Shown: positions 22,940 to 31,961 of the stretch, piece after piece
Numbering within the stretch: the first letter of the stretch is position 1
How the letters are laid out: every line of letters begins with the position of its first letter
NCBI GenBank assembly: GCA_934546935.1
Contig: CAKTEH010000017.1
Span: forward strand, 1-42,089
Direction of reading: 5' to 3'
Origin: an uncultured Eubacteriales bacterium
Lineage (GTDB): Bacteria > Bacillota > Clostridia > Oscillospirales > QAMX01
Length of the DNA stretch: 42,089 nucleotides
Notes under the pieces: model-generated
The model's database searches: none
Told to the model about the DNA's origin: nothing
What the model saw: the letters and a program-made list of their open reading frames with translations, nothing else
Program-made: the position numbers and the translations under genes

Positions 22940-24586
22940 ATGGATTATCAAAAATTGGCCGCGCGCCTGTTCCCGGATGTTACACAGACGCCTCAGGATA
23001 TGGAGCAGCGTTTTCCGCCGCGTCCGCTTCCCGAGGGTGCGGCCGTCTCCCGCATGGCGCCGTCCCCAACCGGGTTTGTCCACCTCGGAAACCTTGTGCA
23101 GGGCTTCACCTCCGAACGCCTTTCACACCAGTCCGGCGGCGTGCATTTCCTGCGTATTGAGGATACCGACGCCAAGCGCGAGGTACCTGGTGCGGTACAG
23201 GTTTTAATTGAATCGCTGCGCCATTATAAGATTACCTTCGACGAAGGCGCGACTGTGGACGGCGACGCGGGCGAGTACGGCCCTTACCGCCAGAGCCGGC
23301 GCGCGGAAATTTACCATATCTATGCAAAGCTTCTGGTGGAGAAGGCAATGGCTTATCCCTGCTTCTGCACGGAAGAGGAATTGGCCGCCATGCGCACCCG
23401 GCAGGAAGCTGAAAAGGTCAATTTTGGCTATTACGGGCCCTTTGCCGTCTGGCGTGACCGGCCGTTGGAAGATATCGAGGCGCAACTGGACAAGGGGACG
23501 CCCTGGGTGCTGCGTTTCCGTTCCACCGGGTCGATTGAAAACAAGATCAAATTTATCGATTTAATCAAAGGGGACCTGGAACTGACAGAAAACGATATCG
23601 ACCACGTGCTTTTAAAATCCGACGGCATTCCGACCTACCACTTCGCCCATGCCGTCGACGACCACCTCATGCGCACAACCTTGGTTGTACGCGGAGACGA
23701 ATGGCTGCCAAGCCTCCCTTTCCATATACAGCTGTTCCATGCGCTGGGTTTCCGGCCACCCAAGTACGCACATATTGGCCCGCTGATGAAGATGGACGGC
23801 GCAAGCAAGCGCAAGCTCTCCAAGCGGAAGGATCCAGAGCTTGCCCTGACCTATTACCGCGCGCAGGGGTATCCGACAGAGGCTGTCAGTGAATATCTCA
23901 TGACGATCCTCAATTCCAATTTCGAGGACTGGCGCCGCGCAAACCCGGATGCGCCGTTGGATGCGTTTAAATTTTCCATTAAAAAAATGAATCCTGCCGG
24001 CTCCCTGTTCGACATCGATAAATTGCGCGATGTTTCCAAAAATGTAATTGCCCGTATGAACGCCGCCGAGGTGTATGCGCATGTGCTCGGCTGGGCGCAG
24101 GAGTTTGACTCAGGGTTTGCCGAGGCTTTGGCCCGGGACCCGGCGATGTCCACGGCGATTTTCGCCATAGGGCGCGGCGGGAAAAAGCCGCGCAAGGATC
24201 TTGCCGTATGGAGCGAGGCTAAGGCGTATATGGGATTTTTCTTCGACGAGTTTTTTGCGCCCGAAGATTCTATAGACGAAAAATTCGCGAAAGCCGACGT
24301 ACGCGTTGCTTTGCAGGCCTTCGCGGCGAATTATAACCCCGATGATGAACAGAATGTCTGGTTTGACAAGATCAAAATCATTGCAGAGACCATGGGCTAT
24401 GCTGCGGATATGAAAGCCTACCGGGCCGCGCCGGAAGCCTACCGGGGCTCTGTTGCAGACGTCAGCATGTTCCTGCGCGTCGCTGTCACCGGCCGGCTTA
24501 ATTCTCCGGACATGTATGAGGTCATGCGCGTGCTCGGCGCACAGAAGGTGCGCGCGCGCATTGATGCAATGCTGGCCGTCCTATAA
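22940..24586 (+). CDS. gltX: Glutamyl-tRNA synthetase
   Basis: A 548-residue class I synthetase charging tRNA-Glu. The catalytic opening MAPSPTGFVHLGN carries the HIGH equivalent HLGN at 48-51, followed by LRIEDTDAKREVPGA, and the KMSKS equivalent is KLSKR (292-296). The C-terminal helical anticodon-binding part ends near AMLAVL. It is longer than the ~480-490 of many bacterial GluRS, with an extended N-terminal lead of about 30 residues. The start at 22940 follows GGAGGG at 5 nt; the upstream in-frame ATG at 22913 lacks a site. It lies just before glnS. Confidence 0.92.
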   Translation: MDYQKLAARLFPDVTQTPQDMEQRFPPRPLPEGAAVSRMAPSPTGFVHLGNLVQGFTSERLSHQSGGVHFLRIEDTDAKREVPGAVQVLIESLRHYKITFDEGATVDGDAGEYGPYRQSRRAEIYHIYAKLLVEKAMAYPCFCTEEELAAMRTRQEAEKVNFGYYGPFAVWRDRPLEDIEAQLDKGTPWVLRFRSTGSIENKIKFIDLIKGDLELTENDIDHVLLKSDGIPTYHFAHAVDDHLMRTTLVVRGDEWLPSLPFHIQLFHALGFRPPKYAHIGPLMKMDGASKRKLSKRKDPELALTYYRAQGYPTEAVSEYLMTILNSNFEDWRRANPDAPLDAFKFSIKKMNPAGSLFDIDKLRDVSKNVIARMNAAEVYAHVLGWAQEFDSGFAEALARDPAMSTAIFAIGRGGKKPRKDLAVWSEAKAYMGFFFDEFFAPEDSIDEKFAKADVRVALQAFAANYNPDDEQNVWFDKIKIIAETMGYAADMKAYRAAPEAYRGSVADVSMFLRVAVTGRLNSPDMYEVMRVLGAQKVRARIDAMLAVL

Positions 24587-24750
24587 AAGTGCAGACGGCA
24601 TACGCTTGGGACATTTCCCGCTCCCTTCCCGCATTTCCCGGGGCTGCTATACCTAAAGCCTCCATCCCGGGGCTGGGAGGGCAGGCAGAATGCAGCTTTA
24701 TAATTTTATCAGGTCTGATATTGTATAGATGGAATAAAGGATAGAAAATT

Positions 24751-26412
24751 ATGGATGAGAAAAATATTTCCAATTTTATCGAGGATTTTATTCGGGAGGA
24801 CCTCGAAACCGGGCGCTGCACCCATGTGCATACCCGCTTTCCACCGGAGCCCAACGGATACCTGCATATCGGCCACTGCAAAGCGCTGCTGATCGATTTC
24901 GGGATGGCGAAAAAATTCGGCGGCGCATGCAACCTGCGTATGGACGATACCAATCCCGCCAAGGAAGACGTCGAATTCGTTGATGCCATCAAAGAGGACA
25001 TACACTGGCTCGGCTTTGACTGGGGCGGCCGCTTTTTCTACGGTTCCGACTATTTTGAAAAGACGTATGCATTTGCCGAGCAGCTGATCCTGCACGGCGA
25101 CGCCTACGTCTGCGAGCTGACGCCGGAGCAGTTCCGGGAATACCGCGGCGACCTGACCCACCCGGCGGTATCCCCTTACCGCAACCGTCCGGCTGCAGAA
25201 TCGCTCGATCTGTTCCGCCGTATGCGCGCCGGCGAGTTCCCTGAGGGCAAATATACCCTACGCGCCAAGATCGACCTTGCCTCAGGCAACTTCAATATGC
25301 GCGACCCGGTATTTTACCGTATCCGTTATATAGAACATCACCGGCAGGGGACAAAATGGTGTATTTTCCCAATGTACGACTACGCCCACCCGGTGCAGGA
25401 CATGCTGGAAGGCATTACCCATTCCCTGTGCTCCCTTGAATATGAAAATCACCGCCCGCTCTACAACTGGGTCGTGGAAAAAGTATCCTCTTACTGCGGC
25501 ATCGACGCACATCCGCGTCAAATTGAATTTGCCCGCCTGAACCTGACGCATACCGTCATGTCCAAGCGTTTCCTGCGCAAGCTTGTGGAAACCGGGGTAG
25601 TCGACGGATGGGACGATCCGCGCATGCCGACGCTGTGCGCAATGCGCCGCCGCGGTTACACGCCGGCAGCGATCATCGATTTCCTTACCCGCGTGGGCGT
25701 GGCGAAAAACGATTCACTGGTGGATATCCGCCTTTTGGAACACTGCCTGCGCGAAGAGCTGAACAAAACCGCGCTGCGCCGCATTGCAGTAACAAAGCCT
25801 GTAAAGGTTGTGATTGAAAATTATCCTGAAGGCCAGGTGGAATATTTCGCTGTTGCCAACAACCCGGAGGATCCTGAAGCCGGAAAGCGCAAAGTGCCCT
25901 TTACACGTGAGCTGTGGATCGAAGAGGACGACTTCGCCGAGGTTCCGCCGCCCAAGTTCCAGCGCATGACGCCCGGAAAAGAAGTGCGGCTCATGGGTTC
26001 ATATATTGTGCGCTGTGAGCGGGTTGAAAAAAAAGACGACGGCTCTATTGCACAGATTGTATGTACAGCCGACCTTGTTTCCCGCGATAACGCTCCGGCA
26101 GACGGCCGAAAAGTGCGCGGCACAATCCATTGGGTCAGCGCAAGGCACGCAATTGACGCCGCCGTCGATCTGTTTGACAACCTGTTTACCCTTGAGGATG
26201 TAAATGATATTCCGGAAGGCAAGACGTTTGATGATTTTATCAACCCCGAATCCGTTGTTCATTTGTCCGGCTGCAAGCTTGAGCCCAGCCTGGCTGATGC
26301 TGCGCCCGGCGAGCGTTTCCAGTTTGTGCGGCTTGGCTATTTCTGCCGTGACACAAAAAATCCTTTGGTGTTTAACCGTACGGTCAGTTTAAAGGACAGT
26401 TTCAAACGCTGA
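24751..26412 (+). CDS. glnS: Glutaminyl-tRNA synthetase
   Basis: A 553-residue class I synthetase charging tRNA-Gln. It has TRFPPEPNGYLHIGH with an exact HIGH at 39-42, RMDDTNPAKE, the GlnRS-type WCIFPMYDYAHP segment, and VMSKR (269-273) as the KMSKS equivalent, followed by two beta-barrel anticodon domains up to about residue 545. Length and order match bacterial GlnRS. It starts 164 nt after gltX with AAAGGA upstream. A direct GlnRS means tRNA-Gln need not be made by the GatCAB amidation route that most Firmicutes use; whether GatCAB is also present cannot be seen. Confidence 0.93.
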   Translation: MDEKNISNFIEDFIREDLETGRCTHVHTRFPPEPNGYLHIGHCKALLIDFGMAKKFGGACNLRMDDTNPAKEDVEFVDAIKEDIHWLGFDWGGRFFYGSDYFEKTYAFAEQLILHGDAYVCELTPEQFREYRGDLTHPAVSPYRNRPAAESLDLFRRMRAGEFPEGKYTLRAKIDLASGNFNMRDPVFYRIRYIEHHRQGTKWCIFPMYDYAHPVQDMLEGITHSLCSLEYENHRPLYNWVVEKVSSYCGIDAHPRQIEFARLNLTHTVMSKRFLRKLVETGVVDGWDDPRMPTLCAMRRRGYTPAAIIDFLTRVGVAKNDSLVDIRLLEHCLREELNKTALRRIAVTKPVKVVIENYPEGQVEYFAVANNPEDPEAGKRKVPFTRELWIEEDDFAEVPPPKFQRMTPGKEVRLMGSYIVRCERVEKKDDGSIAQIVCTADLVSRDNAPADGRKVRGTIHWVSARHAIDAAVDLFDNLFTLEDVNDIPEGKTFDDFINPESVVHLSGCKLEPSLADAAPGERFQFVRLGYFCRDTKNPLVFNRTVSLKDSFKR

Positions 26413-26451
26413 ACATAAGCGGCGCCGCTTTTTAAGAAATGGAGGTTGGGC

Positions 26452-27087
26452 GTGTTTAATCTTCTTTGCTTCGGCGACTCCAATACCCATGGCTTTAATT
26501 CAGAGACAAATTCCCGTTTTGACCTTTCCACGCGTTGGACCGGGAGACTGGCAAAGGCGCTGGGTGAGGATTTCCACATCATTGAAGCCGGAACCAATGG
26601 CATGACCATTGCCTTCGGGGAAGACGGCGATGGCGCGCGCAGCAACGGCATGAAATGCCTGCCGTATTTCCTCAATGCGCACCGGCCGCTCGACGGCGTG
26701 GTGATCATGCTCGGAACCAATGACACCAAGGAAATTTTTGCTTCGTCCGCCGGGGAAATTACGGAGAATATGCGCCGCATGATCGCATCTGTCCGCGAAA
26801 ACCCTTTTCTGGCCGGAACACCGGTAAAAATCCTCCTCATCGCGCCGGTACCGCTGGTTATCCAGGATCCGCCAGTATATAATATGACGCCGTCATCCGG
26901 CGAAATTTCCCGCCGGCTTGGCGCCTGCTATCGGAAGATGGCAGAAGAAGAGGGCGTTTATTTTGCCGACGCGGGAGAATGGGGTATTGAACTGAATCCG
27001 GACGGATGCCATCTTTCCCGGGTCGGGCACTATACCTTCGCCTGCCGGATGGAGAAGCTTTTGCGGGAAATTTTCTGCCGCGAATAA
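26452..27087 (+). CDS. SGNH/GDSL-family hydrolase (second)
   Basis: A 211-residue esterase-type protein with all four SGNH blocks: FGDSNTHG (Ser10), a Gly in AGTNGMT (47-52), GTND (88-91) and the C-terminal DGCH (Asp184, His187). It is closer to the arylesterase/acyl-CoA thioesterase-like branch than the protein at 1664. The start is taken as GTG 26452, because GGAGG lies 6 nt before it; the TTG at 26446 touches the ribosome site. It follows glnS by 39 nt and may be cotranscribed with it. The substrate is unknown. Confidence 0.88.
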   Translation: MFNLLCFGDSNTHGFNSETNSRFDLSTRWTGRLAKALGEDFHIIEAGTNGMTIAFGEDGDGARSNGMKCLPYFLNAHRPLDGVVIMLGTNDTKEIFASSAGEITENMRRMIASVRENPFLAGTPVKILLIAPVPLVIQDPPVYNMTPSSGEISRRLGACYRKMAEEEGVYFADAGEWGIELNPDGCHLSRVGHYTFACRMEKLLREIFCRE

Positions 27088-27144
27088 CGGGCCCCTGCGC
27101 AGAGGCAAAGGCTCCGTTTAAAAGAGCAAAATATCAGGATTATC

Positions 27145-27176
27145 AGGAGAGAAAGCGGCTTTTTGCTTTCTCTCCT
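27145..27176 (+). terminator. Hairpin between SGNH hydrolase and MATE genes
   Basis: A 12-bp stem AGGAGAGAAAGC/GCTTTCTCTCCT. The T run lies in the loop, not after the stem. A second small stem (GCAGATT/AATCTGC, about 27184-27204) follows. Likely a transcript end or attenuator before the MATE gene. Confidence 0.5.
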
Positions 27177-27227
27177 CTTGCGCACGCAGATTTTTTCAAT
27201 CTGCGCAAATATATCGGGTGAAAAACA

Positions 27228-28580
27228 ATGAAACAACTGCGTTCCCTTACGGAAGGTTCCCTTTTCAAAGGGATATTTTGGTTCAGCCTGCCGCTGGTAT
27301 TTTCCAACCTCCTGCAGGTGCTGTTTAATATGTCGGATATCGCGGTGGTCGGACGCTTTGCCGGCGCGGACGCGCTTGGCTCCGTCGGTTCAACATCGAC
27401 GCTGGTCGCGCTGTTTACCGGTTTCCTTATGGGGATCGGAAGCGGGGTCAATGTTATTGTCGCCCGCTTTTATGGGGCGCGCCAGCCAGATGAGGTAGAA
27501 AAAACGGTACATACCGCTGCGCTGCTGTGCCTGGCAGCCGGGCTGGCGGTAATGGCGTTTGGGCTTGTGTTTACCCGTCCGCTTTTGGAACTGCTGAACA
27601 CAAAAGAAGAACTGCTCAGCGGCGCGGCGCTGTACCTGCGCATCTACTTTCTCGGCATGCCTGCGCTTGCGCTGTATAATTTCGGAAATGGCGTGCTCAG
27701 CGCGGTGGGGGATACACGCAGGCCGCTGTGCTTTCTGACAATCTCCGGCGTGGTCAACGTTCTGCTCAATCTCTTTTTCGTTATTATCTGCCGCCTCTCT
27801 GTTGCAGGCGTAGCAATTGCCAGCGTGATCTCTTTGTATATTTCCGCTGTCCTGGTGCTGCTTTCCCTTGCCGGCAGCGTAGAGGAATACGGCCTGCGCT
27901 GGAAAAAACTGCGCATTAATCGGGACCGTGCACATATGCTGCTTTCCATTGGCCTTCCGGCGGGCGTGCAAAACGCGATTTTTCAAATCGCAAACCTTTT
28001 TATACAGACCGGCGTCAACTCCTTTGATGCGACCGTTGTTTCCGGTAATGCAGCAGCAACAAACGCCGACGCACTTGTCTACGACGTGATGGCCGCCTTT
28101 TATACTGCCTGCTCCAGCTTCATGAGCCAGAATCTCGGCGCAGAAAAGCAGGAGCGTGTCAAAAAAAGTTACTTTATCAGTCTTGGCTATTCATTTAGCG
28201 CCGGCGCGCTTCTGGGCGCCGGACTTGTGCTTTGCGGGCGGGTATTCCTGTCGCTGTTTACCACCGAAACCGCAGTTGCAGCCGCGGGTATGGAACGGCT
28301 GACGGTAATGGGATTTTCATACTGCGTTTCCGCATTTATGGACTGTACCATTGCAGCCTCCCGGGGTCTGGGGAAAAGCTTTGTGCCGACGGTGATCGTG
28401 ATTTTGGGCTCCTGTGTTTTCCGCGTAATCTGGGTTTACACCGTGTTCGCCTATTTTCATACGATCCAGTCGCTGTATCTTTTATATGTATTTTCCTGGT
28501 CGATTACTTCGCTGGCCGAGATTGTCTATTTTATCCGCTGTTACCAAAAAACTTTCCCAAAGCTTCCTGCGGCGGCATGA
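27228..28580 (+). CDS. MATE-family efflux transporter (second copy)
   Basis: A 450-residue exporter with about twelve spans and the MATE opening LTEGSLFKGIFWFSLPLVFSN, NMSDIAVVGRFAGADALG, then the second-half repeat (LPAGVQNAIFQIANLFIQTGVN). Length is the family norm. GGGTG lies 7 nt before the ATG. It is only distantly similar to the MATE protein at 2354 and belongs to the group common in gut Clostridia. It ends at a bidirectional terminator. Confidence 0.92.
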   Translation: MKQLRSLTEGSLFKGIFWFSLPLVFSNLLQVLFNMSDIAVVGRFAGADALGSVGSTSTLVALFTGFLMGIGSGVNVIVARFYGARQPDEVEKTVHTAALLCLAAGLAVMAFGLVFTRPLLELLNTKEELLSGAALYLRIYFLGMPALALYNFGNGVLSAVGDTRRPLCFLTISGVVNVLLNLFFVIICRLSVAGVAIASVISLYISAVLVLLSLAGSVEEYGLRWKKLRINRDRAHMLLSIGLPAGVQNAIFQIANLFIQTGVNSFDATVVSGNAAATNADALVYDVMAAFYTACSSFMSQNLGAEKQERVKKSYFISLGYSFSAGALLGAGLVLCGRVFLSLFTTETAVAAAGMERLTVMGFSYCVSAFMDCTIAASRGLGKSFVPTVIVILGSCVFRVIWVYTVFAYFHTIQSLYLLYVFSWSITSLAEIVYFIRCYQKTFPKLPAAA

Positions 28581-28602
28581 CGTGCCTGAAAAACCGGAGC
28601 AA

Positions 28603-28638
28603 AATGCCCCCACACTGTATATGCAGCGTGGGGGCATT
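28603..28638. terminator. Bidirectional terminator
   Basis: Stem AATGCCCCCAC/GTGGGGGCATT, A-rich before and T-rich after, between the converging MATE and lipoprotein genes. Confidence 0.85.
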
Positions 28639-28660
28639 GTTTATTATGGGACTCTTTTTC

Positions 28661-29353
28661 TCATCCGCCGGCCCTGTCAAGCATCAGCGAAATACCGAGC
28701 TGTACCATAACGTCCTGGTCATAGCCCTGGCCAGCCGTCGGCGTGAAGCTGGACATGCCGATTTCGGCAAGGACGCCGCCATGGAAAAACTGGCAGGCAT
28801 AATTCCCGCCCGGGGTTAAGAAGCTTTCTTTTTCTGCGGAACCGTAAGTCTGGTATTCAAATTCCACACCGTTTTCCACTGGCTTTGCCCCGGTTTTTTC
28901 AATAAAGCTGTTCATAAAATCCATCGCGAGGCCATACCCCTCGCCGGGGTCTTCAACATCAATATAAACATTGTAAGTTACGCTGCGAAGCGCATCGTTA
29001 TAAAACGTAAATCCCAGCCGGAACGGAAGATCTTTGCCGAATTCCTCAAAATAATAGCTCTCCTTCGTGGCCATCATGGTCATTTCCGAAGCGCCCTCGA
29101 CCGGGGAAGACTTCCCGTCAAGCGGATATGTGTTAAGCGAAAAAAGATCCTCTTCCTTCAGGTTCAGCGTTTCAAGCACATCTTCAACACCCATGCCGGA
29201 TGTAAAAAGCGAGCTGTGCGAGCTGCTTCCGTCTAAGACGATTTCATCGTAAATGCTGACGGTTTCAGGCGCAGCGGCGGTTGCCGCGCACCCGGTCAGA
29301 AGAAGCAGAAACAGAAAGAGCGATAAGATATATAAGAAGCGTACGTTTTTCAT
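28661..29353 (-). CDS. Lipoprotein of unknown function
   Basis: A 230-residue exported lipoprotein: a hydrophobic signal (residues 5-19) and lipobox LTGC with the lipidated Cys22. The mature part is acidic, with no domain I recognise; it holds FRLGFTFYNDALRSVTYNVYIDV and AGQGYDQDVMVQLGISLMLD. GGAGGTG lies 5 nt before the ATG. It follows the cysteine-rich secreted protein by about 39 nt on the same strand, with no terminator between, so the two are likely one transcript acting at the cell surface. Confidence 0.75.
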   Translation of the reverse strand: MKNVRFLYILSLFLFLLLLTGCAATAAAPETVSIYDEIVLDGSSSHSSLFTSGMGVEDVLETLNLKEEDLFSLNTYPLDGKSSPVEGASEMTMMATKESYYFEEFGKDLPFRLGFTFYNDALRSVTYNVYIDVEDPGEGYGLAMDFMNSFIEKTGAKPVENGVEFEYQTYGSAEKESFLTPGGNYACQFFHGGVLAEIGMSSFTPTAGQGYDQDVMVQLGISLMLDRAGG

Positions 29354-29392
29354 GGAAGCACCTCCTCTGGATCAGGGGATGAAAATCAATTG

Positions 29393-29788
29393 TCAGGTTC
29401 TCACATCGGCTATGCACCAATATTCATCAGCGCATACGGAATGATCCAACCGGCAGGTATGCCCCACAATTTTACTGCCCGGCTTTACATAACCGCAAAG
29501 ATTACACTGGTACCAATAGGATGCGGTATACCAGGTTATAATACAGCCGTTTTTACATGACGTCTGATGGCTGACTGCCCTTGGGGCACCACAATACAGC
29601 GCTAAGCATTGGGCAGCCGGACAGTTCGGGCATGGATAAAAATCTGCACGGGTTACTTTGGAATGCTCATGCTCACGAAGAGCATCCATTTCTTCGTCAG
29701 TTAATGTGGGTAAATCCGTATTTACAGTGATATCCGTCGCAAAAACAGGGGAACAGATTGCCAGAACCATTACACAGCATACAACCAT
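29393..29788 (-). CDS. Secreted cysteine-rich protein; N-terminus possibly frameshifted
   Basis: A 131-residue exported protein: a signal sequence ending in SPVFA, then a mature part with many paired cysteines (CPNCPAAQC, CNLCGYV, HTCRLDHSVC, EYWC), consistent with metal binding or disulfides. The start is odd. ATG 29788 lacks a basic signal-peptide head and a good ribosome site. A second ATG at 29814 would give a classic head (Met-Asn-Lys...) but is one base out of frame, in an A-rich run. A full AAAGGAGGTGG site (29878-29888) serves only a short out-of-frame TTG reading frame. A deletion of one A, or a leader-peptide arrangement, could explain this. Function unknown. Confidence 0.6.
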   Translation of the reverse strand: MVVCCVMVLAICSPVFATDITVNTDLPTLTDEEMDALREHEHSKVTRADFYPCPNCPAAQCLALYCGAPRAVSHQTSCKNGCIITWYTASYWYQCNLCGYVKPGSKIVGHTCRLDHSVCADEYWCIADVRT

Positions 29789-29828
29789 CGACCAAAATTT
29801 CTTCTTTTGTTCATGGTAAATACGCCTA

Positions 29829-29873
29829 GCAATATTCTGTTTTTGTGATTTCCGCAGCGTCTCCGGTCCGCAA
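29829..29873 (-). CDS. Possible leader peptide (14-15 codons)
   Basis: A TTG sits 7 nt after an almost perfect anti-16S match (AAAGGAGGTGG, 29878-29888) and opens a 15-codon frame ending at a TAG just upstream of the cysteine-rich gene's ATG at 29814. It may be a translated leader that couples ribosomes to the downstream gene, or a relic of a frameshift. Evidence is only the ribosome site and position. Confidence 0.3.
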
Positions 29874-29923
29874 AAATCCACCTCCTTTATGCGGCGCTTC
29901 GATTTTTTCAAATCTACATCTTT

Positions 29924-29952
29924 ATTATAGCGTAATTCATATGTGTTAAATA
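29924..29952 (-). promoter_or_regulatory. Promoter of cysteine-rich protein/lipoprotein operon
   Basis: On the minus strand TATTTA (29947-29952), 17 nt, TATAAT (29924-29929), about 35 nt before the strong ribosome site. Confidence 0.6.
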
Positions 29953-30023
29953 TAGGAAATATGCCGGAATTTTCGGATTTTTCATGTAGAATTTTCACAA
30001 AAAATTTTACATGAATAAAACAA

Positions 30024-30056
30024 CGTCCCTGTCCGCCGAACATGCGGACAGGGACG
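30024..30056 (-). terminator. Terminator of arabinofuranosidase gene
   Basis: A 13-bp perfect stem CGTCCCTGTCCGC/GCGGACAGGGACG with a 7-nt loop, followed on the minus strand by TTGTTTTATT. Confidence 0.85.
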
Positions 30057-30086
30057 CTTGAAAAAGTAAAATAAAACGCAGCGGGC

Positions 30087-31700
30087 TTATTCCTTTTCGA
30101 AACGGAACACGTTCCAGGAAAGCTTCTTCAGGTTTGCATGTACCATGCCGTCATCGCCGGTGTGCGTGGCGGTGTTGGCCTTCGGGAGAATTGCGCCCGG
30201 GTTCTCGAAGCTGTTCGAGGCCATGATATCGTCGGAATACAGCTCGATATGCTCGCGGAACTTATAGCCGGCGAAACTGGCTGCATCGATAACGGCGTCA
30301 TTATCGGATTCCCAATTGCGGTTGAGGACGAAGATATTCAATGCGCCGGTTTCATCGTCGAGCGCGGCTGCCGACTCAATAAAGGGCAGGCCCTCGCGCG
30401 CGTCGTACATATGGAACTTGTCGCAGCCGTATGCCGGGACGTCAAAGGTGTCGCAGTCGACAGCGGTACGCATAGATGTGCCGACGCCGTAAGCGCGCAG
30501 CTGCTGGAACAGATGGTAAAGCCCGCCATTCCAGACGTGGTCATGGTTGCAGGCCGCATAGGCGCCGAGGCCGCCGGTCATACAGCCGATCTCCACACGG
30601 TCTGCGTGGCGCATGAAGGTCATAAGGGTGGATGCGGTTGTGCAGATATCTACAATCTCGCCATAGGGGCGTTTAAAGCGCATACCGGAACCCATATTGT
30701 CCGGATCGTGCAGGATATACTCGCGCGGGGAGTGGTTCTGCGCGCCGCGCTGGAAGTAGCGTTCCTGCGTAATGCCGTATTCATATCCCTTCGGCGCGCG
30801 CATGGAATTGCCATATTCGTCGAAGGAAAGCTTCATGACATGCTGAGAGCGGTTCTTCGTGGCAATATAGTCGCACAAGGCAATTTCGGTGTTGATATAA
30901 TCCTCAAAATAGACCGAACTTGCCAGCAGGGTAGGCAGGTCGCCGAGCGGGACGGTATGATAATGGTGCAGGGAGATATAATCTACCGCTTCATAGCACT
31001 GTTCAAGCACCTGGCGGTCCCAGTCCGGATAATGATCCAGATAGGGCGACGAGGAAACGCATACAGCCGTTTCAATCGTGCTGTCGACCCATTTCATAGC
31101 CTTGGAAACCTCATGCGCCTTCACGCCGTAGCCGCGCGGGTCCTTGTCCCAGGACGCGATCTGCCAGGGGCCGTCGGCTTCGTTGCCGAGATACCAGATT
31201 TTTACGCCGTAGGGATCTTCATGGCCATACTGCCGGCGCAGGTCAGACCAATAGGTACCGCCTTTATGGTTGGTATACTCGGTGATGTAAATGGCGTCAT
31301 TGATGTCGCCGGTGCCGAGGTTGATGGTATACATCGGCTCAAAACCGCATTTTTCGGCCCACTGCAGGTATTCGTCATGGCCGACTTCATTTGTAATATA
31401 CTGGAACCAGGCAAGGTCAAGATGCGTCTTGCGTTTATCCTTCGGTCCGATGGAATCCTTCCAGTCCCAACCAGAGATAAAATTCCCGCCCGGCAGGCGC
31501 ACGGAGGGGATCCCGGCGGCCTTCAGCGCTTCAATCCAGTCACGGCGGAAGCCCTGCTCATCTGCGGTCGGGTGTTTGGGGTTGAACATATTCCCGTTGA
31601 CCATCGTGCCGATGGGCTCGAGGAAGCCGCCGTAGAGCCGGGGCGACAGTTTTCCAATTTTAAAAGAAGGGTGCACTGCAATTTTCGCTATTTTGGGCAT
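30087..31700 (-). CDS. Alpha-L-arabinofuranosidase, GH51
   Basis: A 537-residue intracellular enzyme that removes terminal arabinofuranose from arabinan or arabinoxylan oligosaccharides. The barrel carries SPRLYGGFLEPIG at the start, RLPGGNFISGWDW, acid/base Glu174 (LGNEADGPW) and nucleophile Glu295 (SFDEYGNS); this spacing is essentially that of characterised GH51 enzymes. A C-terminal beta domain follows from about 400. ATG 31700 is chosen because GGAGG lies 7 nt upstream; ATG 31706 would abut the site. It has its own promoter and terminator, with no sugar transporter or regulator adjoining. It suggests a plant-fibre diet. Confidence 0.93.
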   Translation of the reverse strand: MPKIAKIAVHPSFKIGKLSPRLYGGFLEPIGTMVNGNMFNPKHPTADEQGFRRDWIEALKAAGIPSVRLPGGNFISGWDWKDSIGPKDKRKTHLDLAWFQYITNEVGHDEYLQWAEKCGFEPMYTINLGTGDINDAIYITEYTNHKGGTYWSDLRRQYGHEDPYGVKIWYLGNEADGPWQIASWDKDPRGYGVKAHEVSKAMKWVDSTIETAVCVSSSPYLDHYPDWDRQVLEQCYEAVDYISLHHYHTVPLGDLPTLLASSVYFEDYINTEIALCDYIATKNRSQHVMKLSFDEYGNSMRAPKGYEYGITQERYFQRGAQNHSPREYILHDPDNMGSGMRFKRPYGEIVDICTTASTLMTFMRHADRVEIGCMTGGLGAYAACNHDHVWNGGLYHLFQQLRAYGVGTSMRTAVDCDTFDVPAYGCDKFHMYDAREGLPFIESAAALDDETGALNIFVLNRNWESDNDAVIDAASFAGYKFREHIELYSDDIMASNSFENPGAILPKANTATHTGDDGMVHANLKKLSWNVFRFEKE

Positions 31701-31729
31701 AAACATACCTCCGCATTATATTTGTTATC

Positions 31730-31759
31730 AGTATACAGGAAAGGCAGAGAAAAAGACAA
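31730..31759 (-). promoter_or_regulatory. Promoter of arabinofuranosidase gene
   Basis: On the minus strand TTGTCT (31754-31759), 18 nt, TATACT (31730-31735), about 30 nt before the ATG. Confidence 0.6.
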
Positions 31760-31890
31760 GTAATTTTAGGCAAAATGGCCCAATATTCAAATGATATGGC
31801 CAAAAACGGGAAGAGGATTGAAATCCTGTTCAATCCTGCGGGTTTGGTATTGCATGACGGCAGCGGGCTTCAGGCGCGGGAATATAAAAA

Positions 31891-31921
31891 CCGTCCCGGA
31901 TCCATGATGGATCCGGGACGG
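31891..31921 (-). terminator. Terminator of rpe-ychF-DUF1624 operon
   Basis: A 13-bp perfect stem CCGTCCCGGATCC/GGATCCGGGACGG with a 5-nt loop; on the minus strand it is followed by TTTTTATATT. Confidence 0.88.
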
Positions 31922-31961
31922 GCAGAAGGGTACTATGTGAAAATATAAAAAGCCAAAAATT

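Noticed and set aside
24640..24690. Repeated TCCCGGGGCTG between gltX and glnS, considered as a terminator
   Set aside because: The copies are direct repeats with no stem followed by a T run.
30138..31763. A 541-codon open frame on the plus strand, antisense to the arabinofuranosidase
   Set aside because: It lies wholly over a gene with a complete catalytic signature, shows no domain, and is explained by codon bias leaving few stops in that frame.
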